Source: [Phialemoniopsis] sp. UDSM-2020 (Eukaryota > Ascomycota > Sordariomycetes > Thyridiales > Thyridiaceae). From it: a stretch of DNA of 64,000 nucleotides. Under the pieces are notes generated by a model, which was given only the letters and a program-made list of their open reading frames with translations, was not told the DNA's origin and searched no databases. Below are positions 57,611 to 64,000 of the stretch, piece after piece; the stretch's first letter is position 1, and every line of letters begins with the position of its first letter. The translations under genes and the position numbers were made by a program. Location: NCBI GenBank assembly GCA_018873225.1, contig JAEILZ010000001.1:7812001-7876000 (forward strand), written 5' to 3'.

Positions 57611-58821
57611 ATGCCGGACCCCGGCCCGCTGCCAGCCGTCTCGACCAAGCCGGGCCACCGCGTCGACGACCCCAAGGCGCCCCTCATGCACCTCTGGCAC
57701 TGGCACCGCAACTACCTCGGCACCACCTCGTACGTCTGCACCGTCTGCGACGCGGCGGGCGGGCCCAGCGCCGCCCTGCGCTCCCTGTGCTGCGGGCACT
57801 ACCACTGCACCTCGTGCGTCGTGCGGCAGCTGCGCCTGCGCGCGTCGGACCCGGTCTTCCGCCCGGCCCGCTGCTGCAGCGTCATCGACGTCGAGACCCT
57901 GCGGCGCTTCGTCAGCGAGCACGTCCGGCGCGCCCGCTTGAAGGAGGATGCCGAGAAAGGCTACGAGAGGGCCGCGGCAGCGGCAGCGGCAGCTGCTGCC
58001 ACTACCACCACCACCGGAGAAGAGGACGAGGACGAGGACGGCAAGGAGAAAGATGTCGATTACGACGGCTGGGAGACTACCGAAGAAGAAGACGACGACG
58101 ACGATGAGAAGGACTGGGAATACAGGAAGGAGGAGAAGAGTTCCGACCAGGGCGATGCCGCCATGCCGCAGGACAAGGGCAGCAAGCAGAAGCCCAAGGA
58201 CCACGTCGCGCTGGAGCGCGAGCTCCGGCTGCTGCTCGACGCCTACGTCGAGCGCTACGAGGAGTGGGCCACCGAGATCAAGCTCTACTGCTCCGACATG
58301 CGGTGCGGCGCCTTCATCCCCGTCGCGGCGCGGACGTGGCGGCGCGGCCGGTGCCCGCGGTGCCCGCGCGAGACGTGCGTGCGGTGCGGCGGCCGGGCGC
58401 ACCGCCATTGGCTGTCGTGCCGGGGCCGGCGGCGGGGCAAGGCCGGCGGCAGCAGCGAGGCGGAGGCCGACGCCAAGCTGCTTGAGCTGGCGGGCCAGAA
58501 GGGCTGGTGAGTTTGTCCTCTATCGGGGGCAAAAGAAAGACATTGAAATTACAGCGATGCTGATCAACATTGTTCTCAGGCAGCAGTGTCCGCGGTGTCA
58601 TGCCGTGGTCATACGCAACGGCGGGTGCTGGGATATGCTGTAGGTGTTCTTTTTCCCCTATTGCCATTGATGACGAGAATACCCAGGCTGACATTTGGCC
58701 CCAACCCCCCAGGTGCTACTGTGGCCAGCATTTTTGCTACCGTTGCAAGAAGCAGAGGTGCCGGTGCAAGAAGAACCCAGTGTCGTACCTCTGGTGCAGG
58801 ATGCTCGAGAGATTCACTTGA
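57611..58821 (+). CDS. RING-IBR-RING ubiquitin ligase candidate
   Basis: Model of 354 residues in three exons: 57611-58506, 58580-58639 and 58713-58821. RING1-like ligands C43, C46, C61/H63, C66, C69 and C88/C89 are visible, though spacing is irregular. Residues about 118-190 form a poly-Ala, poly-Thr and acidic insert. An IBR-like Cys cluster follows (LYCSDMRCGAFI, GRCPRCPRETCVRCGG). The small exons restore RING2: WQQCPRCHAVVIRNGGCWDMLCYCG and FCYRCKKQRCRCKK. The RNGGC cysteine is where RBR ligases carry the catalytic Cys that takes ubiquitin from E2. The usual Asn-His after it is Trp-Asp here, and the long acidic insert is unusual, so activity is uncertain. No neighbour suggests a pathway. 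Confidence 0.75.
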
Positions 58822-60329
58822 TATTAATGAGATGAGAGGCATGTCGCAAGGGGCAACGCCGAGTACCAAAGCCACGCACGGGCAGTCAGAATATCATGGG
58901 CCAATTGTGAAGATGCTTCTTCTCCGCGCCGCTTCATGGCGCAAGGCACGAGCATACCTAACACGGAAACCCCTGCTTACTGACTGGGCGTCTAACGGAC
59001 GAGAGTGTTCAAGACTGTACGCGTGTTGCTATAGCAAAACTAGGCTGGTTATAGGTCGAGATCTAGAGACCAAGAGTTGGAAAGAGCATCTCACACACGC
59101 TTCCAAGGTCAGCTCCTCATCACTCGGAACAAGGGGGGCACTGCAAGTGACTTGATACGCAAAGCCGCTCTTTTCAGTCATCTTTATGTACCTGAACACG
59201 ACACTCCCCACTCGTATCAAAACGTGGTCCCATCTCCGATCCTATTCACGCCATTATTGCCCAGCCATAGACATACAGACAAAATATTCCGTCTCCTCCT
59301 CCAACGCCCTTCCTAAAGGAAGACTGCTTGCTACATCACAAATCCCGCTGGGAGCAAGATCTCCTCAGCGCCAGTGATTGGTTGGTATCAAATTTCCTGC
59401 GCCTTTCTCTTTTTTTTCTGGCCCCGAGGAAGGAAAAAACAATCCAACAGAAAGAAACAACTTTGCCGGCCTCCAAGCGTCCCTGCCTTTGTGTATATTT
59501 CGCAGCCTCACTGCGTTCAGTGCGAGCCAGCGGGCTTGCCCATCCCATTAAGCAACACGCCTGGAAAATCGTCCCCAGATACGAGTAAACTGACCAGCCA
59601 ACGGCCCCTAGCTCACTTATAGAGGTAGGGCGTGTGGCAAGGCGGTTGATAGGAAGTAAAAGAGGAGTAAGATGAAGTGCCGTTTGAAATCTTGGCAAAT
59701 GGGGTATAATTGCGCTCCCTTTGTGTTCTGGGATCAGTCGAGATGCCAAGATAGTTCACTATCCGGTGATGTGATGTGACGTGATGTGATGTAAAATATG
59801 TACAATGTAAGTGTCCAAGAGAAAGCGGCGGCGGGGGGACATGTCGTCGCCAGGAATCGGCGCTTTTCCAATGATTTCCCGGGCATCAACATTGCGAAAA
59901 CCCCCATGATAGCATTGGGGCCATTACTCCACCAGGTCTCATGGTATTTGACGTCTTCTGCTCTTCTGTAGATAGCCCGTGTACATGTCAGGCTAGAAAG
60001 CGTCGGAGACGATTGTGAACGGCGTCATTTGAATGATTAAATCGGTATAATAGTCGTGTGGAATCGGCCTTAGTCGACGCGGAGAGAGAGAGAGAGCGCA
60101 AGTGAACGCCAGTGTTGCCCCCGATGGTATCAAAGTGAAAACATGTTGGATGGGTCCTGACCATCACAGCCACTATCCGAAGTAGCCGGAAACGAACTCA
60201 TCGTCGGCCTTGCTGCAAGGCCGTCGTGAATACTCATGCGTCGTGAGATCGTATTGAGCCAAGATGCTCGAGAGAGCCTACCGAGACCTGGGCTCAACGA
60301 AGTGCCAGCACCAGAAGTCGGCACCGGGC
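58822..60329. other. Intergenic spacer, convergent genes
   Basis: 1.5 kb between stops of the RBR gene (+) and the bHLH gene (-). It contains the GTGAT pentamer repeat near 59766 and an AG repeat near 60082. Open frames look like chance. No RNA gene recognised. Confidence 0.55.
59766..59792. repeat. Imperfect (GTGAT)n tandem repeat
   Basis: Five near-perfect copies of GTGAT (one reads GTGAC) in a 27-base run. A simple repeat with no assigned function. Confidence 0.9.
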
Positions 60330-62015
60330 TTAGAACCTATCTGGCGGTCTGCTGTACCCGTTAACCCGGGGCTGCTCGTACTGGACGCCGGTCATCGATT
60401 CGGGGTTGCCGTTCGGCAGGCCTCCGCTGAGCGCACGCAGGGGTGGCAGCTCCGGACGACTCGGTGCTGCCCTGGCGTAGGGATCAGCCAAAGACTGAGC
60501 AGGCGCGGTGTGGCCCCCGGCTGCCTGGCCCCCAGAGAGCTGAGACACGTCGCCTCGGAGCTGCTGGTTCTCCACACGGAGGCCCTGGATCTCCCGCCGC
60601 ATCATATCAATCTCTGACTGAAAGGCTGTGCAGTGCTGCGACATGACCCTGAGATTGTCCTGCTGTCGTTGGTGTTCCGAGATGGCTGCGTTGCCGTGTT
60701 AGTCGCTACTCACTTGAAGCTCGCTTTTCCGCGTGAGAGAATCGTCTGGGGCTGCCACCTACCTTTGGTGAGAATCTCCCACTTGGACGCCTTGGAACCT
60801 CTCTCCTGGGGCATCAGATCCCGAAGCTGTTCGAACAGCTCCTTCATCTCCGTCCTCCGCTTCCTCTCCGCCAGCTTATGGCTCACCCTTAGCTCCGGCG
60901 TCCGGCTGTAGGGCTGCGTGCCTGCCATTGTGCTGGCCACCTCGGCCTGAATGTCGCCGAGCTGCTTGTGTTGGAGAGCATGGTGGTGAGTCGTCGGATA
61001 GTCTGCCGAGGCCGTCGACATGCGCGGGTAGTCGCCGCCGAGGATGCCCTCGTCGAGACGCCGCTGTCCTGGCGGCAGTCTCGACTCGGAGGTAAACTGA
61101 CTGCTGGCCAAGGACTCGGCGATGCTGCTGCGCCTCGAGTCGATGAGCGAGGTGGACGAGGGCATGCGCTGTATCTCCTCCTCCGGAAAGGCCCATGCCT
61201 GGCCCTTGGTAGGCTCGGCGGCGCGCGCAATCTGGCTCGTGGCCGGTCCGGTAATGGCGGGCGCGGTCCTGATCAGCTTGGAGTGGACGTCCGGGTTGCG
61301 CTCGGCGCTCGGCTGGTAGCCGTTGGAGATGCGATGTACCGCCAGGGTCTCTAGGCCCGGCCGGGGGTTACGCTGCTGGTGTAGGGTGTTGTGAATCGAG
61401 GTGGTCGACTGGTTGTGGCTGGCATAGGGCGAATTGCCGAGCCTCATCTCGCCAAAGTTCTGGTTTATCCTGCTGTCGACGCTTTCCCGGCGAGAGACCG
61501 GCTCGTGTTCGCCGACGGTCAGGGTCGCGCTGTGAGGGGCGGAATCAAGGGACAGGGGACGCTCGAAGCGGCGCAGGTCACCACTGCCAGGCGAGGTCGG
61601 CGAGACCATGGAGGCGACGCTCATGTTGCTGGTGGAGGGTGAGACGAGCGGCTGGGGTAGCAGGTTTGTCGTTGTCGTGGGGGAGGGCGTCTTGTCGGAG
61701 GGCGAACCCCGATAGGCCGCGCTGGCCGGGTTAAGGACGCTCATGCCGAGTCCTGAAGCTGCCGAGGTGTCTGGGCGAGAAAATGACATGTTAGTATGCA
61801 CGATGTCAAGTCAAGAGCGAGGTGCTGGCAATGGGCATGGACTGGTGGTAAGCTGGGCAGGCAGAGGCGAAGGGAGAGAAAGAAGAAAAAGACCAACGTT
61901 TGCTTGAGGCATCAGTGCTTGAAAAGTAGGCAGAGTCGCGGTGTTCCTCGGGCCCATTCAGCACACCTGCCAGACCGGCAGGAAGCTTTTGCGACAACGG
62001 CTGCGACTGGTCCAT
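60330..62015 (-). CDS. bHLH transcription factor (Esc1-like)
   Basis: Model of 493 residues in three exons: 61898-62015 (first), 60763-61770 and 60330-60685. The product starts MDQSQPLSQKLPAGLAGVLNGPEEHRDSAYFSS and runs through a long Ser/Pro/Thr disordered region with LLPQPLVSPSTS. The bHLH domain is at about 334-390: basic HKLAERKRR, helix 1 EMKELFEQLRDLMP, loop QERGSKASKWEIL, and helix 2 into AISEHQRQQDNLRV. A coiled coil extends it (SEIDMMRREIQGLRVENQQL). The basic residues H, E and R fit E-box binding. The RG-KASKWEILTKA signature resembles fission yeast Esc1 and related ascomycete regulators, so the targets are inferred. The second intron cuts helix 2 (LTK|A). The first donor is a weak GTTGGT. 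Confidence 0.85.
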
Positions 62016-64000
62016 TACGCATGTGATGGGTGAGGGAGGCGGAAGAGGCAGGAAGGGGTTTGAAGCGGACAATGGCAACGGGCGAGGGAGCTTGGAGATA
62101 TAAGAGTGACCCCGAGGTACGAGACGGCAGGGTAAAGGGTCCAGATCCTCAAGGGTAGGTAACGAGATTGAAAGACGAGGACTGGGGGAAGAGTGGAGGG
62201 GCGGGAACCTTTTTCTTTGTGCGGCACGGCGACGGGAGGTGGTCGAGGGGAGATAGGTAGTTGGATAAGCTATGTATGTATAGACGAAGCAGCAGGCGAG
62301 AGGACGGGATGATGCTGCGTGTTGCTTGAACGCTTCCCGGTAAAACAATCAGATTGTCCAGCGTCCAGTGCCAGTGGTGGTGTAGGAGCGGGCCACACAG
62401 ACAGAGAGAGCCAATTGCAGCCGAAGTCCACGAGAACGGGTCCGCATTCGACGCTGCTGGTTTCGTTTCGAGGCACAGAGTGGACTGGACAGGCGGGCGA
62501 AAAAGCACTGTTCACTGGGATCAAGTAACTAAAGTACAGAGTGGGCAAGCAGGTAGAAAAGAAAGTATGAGCAAAGGACCGGCTGGGGTGTGTGCTCTGG
62601 TGTGGAGTATGCACCCTCTGGTTGGCGCAAGCTGTCAGGAAGGGGAAAGAATGTGAAGGCCAGGAAAATGATAGATTGAGGTCGATCAGAGATTAGCAGC
62701 GTAGACTAGATCGACGGAGTGGGTGCCCAAGAACTGGGACAAGGATTGAGTGGTGTGTACGGAGAATGTAGGTATGTGACGGGAGGGAGGGGGGGTGGAA
62801 GGGAAGGGAAGGGGGGGGGACAAGAGGATGACGATAGTGGTCAAGGAGGAGGTGGTGGTGGTGATGGGGTAATAAACGAGTGGCTGTAACTAACTAAGTT
62901 GAGAAAAAAAGAGGAAGAGGCCATCAACGACGAGGAGGAGGCCGAGGAGGAATCATTAACTGTTTCATTGCCTAGCATGCACACCTAGACGGGAGAACGC
63001 GAGAGGTAATAAAGAGGGTGTTTTGGTACGAGTAGACGCAGTCTTGGGAAGGGCAAAACGAGCCAACTGGACTAACACGCACTGCCCACGACCACAACCA
63101 GAGTGTAGGTAGACCAGGTAGACTTGGTAGGCCGTTCCTTACAGGGGGGATCCCTTCACTCGCACATGGCTTGCTCTCCCTCTTTCTCATAGTCGATCCC
63201 AGCTCTTGTCGTGGTTTTTCGGGCGGAGCCTGTGCTAAAGTCAAAGGTGGGCATGCTACGAAGTGCCTACAGGTAGGTGCAGGTGGGCCGCCGACCAGGG
63301 GAACTTTGATCTGCTCGAATGGTGACCAGGAGCCAAGCCAGGCCAGCGTGGGCGACAGGCAAGCTCGCTGTGGCCCACATGTTTCTCGCATGCTGCCCCC
63401 AGTACTTGTAACTGTACTTTGCTGCTGCTGCCCACCAATCGAAAGGTCCGGGTTGACCTACTGGAACGGGCGCTGGAATCTCCGTCGACCAAGTACCCAG
63501 TGTCTAAACGACAGGGCAGTGCGGGCAGATTCCCCTGTACCCGAAATAGCGATTCCCTGGTCCCTCTATTCCTGGTCCTGTCTGGTCCTTTCGACGCGAC
63601 GCTGACATGATGTGAGGGAGTGAGATGGCTGGACGGACGAGTACCCAGCTCAATCAATCGATCCCATATGCAATTGCATTGAAAGATCTGTCCCTTGGGG
63701 TTTGGCTGCAGGGGATGGCATGAGCAAAGTACGAAGTATGTACCGGTACTGGACCGAGGCGTGGCTGACCGTCTGGGTTGCGGACACGCCGCCCACGACG
63801 AGCTGCAAGTCAGAAAACGCTGCAAGTACTTTACCTCGTCCTCACAACGAACACCTTCCCTCCAGCGAGTTAGCGCGTTCCGCCTACGACAAGCATTGTT
63901 CTGACCAGAGACAATGATCCCAGTTCCGGCTTTCCAAGTTGACAAGAAAAGCGGGCAAACTCGACGGCCGCCCCCTCAAGCCCAGCTGATGGTCAAAAAG
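62016..64000. other. Upstream region of the bHLH gene
   Basis: 2.0 kb from the bHLH start to the window edge. It holds a G-rich tract (62781-62819) and simple GGT-like repeats around 62848-62870. The longest frame (229 codons on the minus strand, 63256-63945) has no domain or codon-use character and is judged chance. It probably carries a long promoter and leader of the bHLH gene. Confidence 0.5.
62781..62819. promoter_or_regulatory. G-quadruplex-like tract upstream of the bHLH gene
   Basis: The plus strand carries at least six runs of three or more guanines, separated by one to five bases. The minus (coding) strand is a matching pyrimidine tract. It lies about 0.8 kb upstream of the bHLH start, so it could be in the promoter or leader. 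Confidence 0.55.

Noticed and set aside
63256..63945. A 229-codon minus-strand open frame at the window end
   Set aside because: No domain, biased to Ser/Arg/Cys, crosses a repeat-poor spacer, and no splice partner was found. Probably chance.

Overview
This is a stretch of nuclear genome from a filamentous ascomycete (Pezizomycotina, most likely a Sordariomycete). The reasons are: genes with one to five short introns (about 50-130 bases) with GTRNGT-like donors and CAG/TAG acceptors, GC-rich coding sequence against more AT-rich spacers, and fungal-type orthologues such as the 17.8 kDa complex I subunit, a CAP59-family glycosyltransferase, Apq12, Spt2 and Mtd1. I cannot name the species. I see no bacterial operons, rRNA, convincing tRNA, CRISPR array, intact transposon or secondary-metabolite cluster.

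Layout. 0.3-5.2 kb: an FAD amine oxidase (+), a small secreted NTF2-like protein (-), and Apq12 of the nuclear envelope (+). 5.5-9.3 kb: GPN-loop GTPase 3 (-) and S-adenosylmethionine synthetase (+), the latter behind a long ATG-free pyrimidine-rich leader. 10.7-20.3 kb: an unrecognised 1001-residue low-complexity protein (-), mitochondrial ribosomal protein bL21m (+) and the Mps1 spindle-checkpoint kinase (-). 21.2-30.8 kb: ribosomal P2 (-), Spt2 histone chaperone (+), a NUFIP1/CCCH protein (-), RNA polymerase III subunit Rpc25 (+), EMC3 (-) and signal peptidase subunit Spc2 (+). 31.2-39.5 kb: Mms19/Met18 (-), GAR transformylase Ade8 (-), NAD-dependent methylene-THF dehydrogenase Mtd1 (+) and ribosomal protein uS19/Rps15 (+). 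40.4-51.7 kb: a SET-domain protein (-), a complex I subunit (-), Sil1 (+), a SET-MYND protein (+), a Mis18-domain protein (-) and a REX1/RNH70-type RNA exonuclease (+). 51.8-54.2 kb is an AT-rich gene-free island. 54.2-62.0 kb: a CAP59/CMT1-like glycosyltransferase (-), a RING-IBR-RING ubiquitin ligase candidate (+) and an Esc1-like bHLH transcription factor (-). The last 2 kb is the upstream region of that factor and holds a strong G-quadruplex-like tract.

Functional themes. Most genes are housekeeping. Two head-to-head pairs make biochemical sense: ADE8 with MTD1 (purine synthesis and its one-carbon supply) and EMC3 with SPC2 (insertion and cleavage of ER-targeted proteins). I found no convincing undescribed multi-gene system. 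The best leads are the lineage-specific proteins (the 1001-residue protein, the RBR ligase, the SET protein and the secreted NTF2-like protein), a cluster of the nonamer TACGGAGTA, and the AT-rich island. Intron positions were assigned by eye from splice signals and reading-frame continuity, so all multi-exon models should be read as models.
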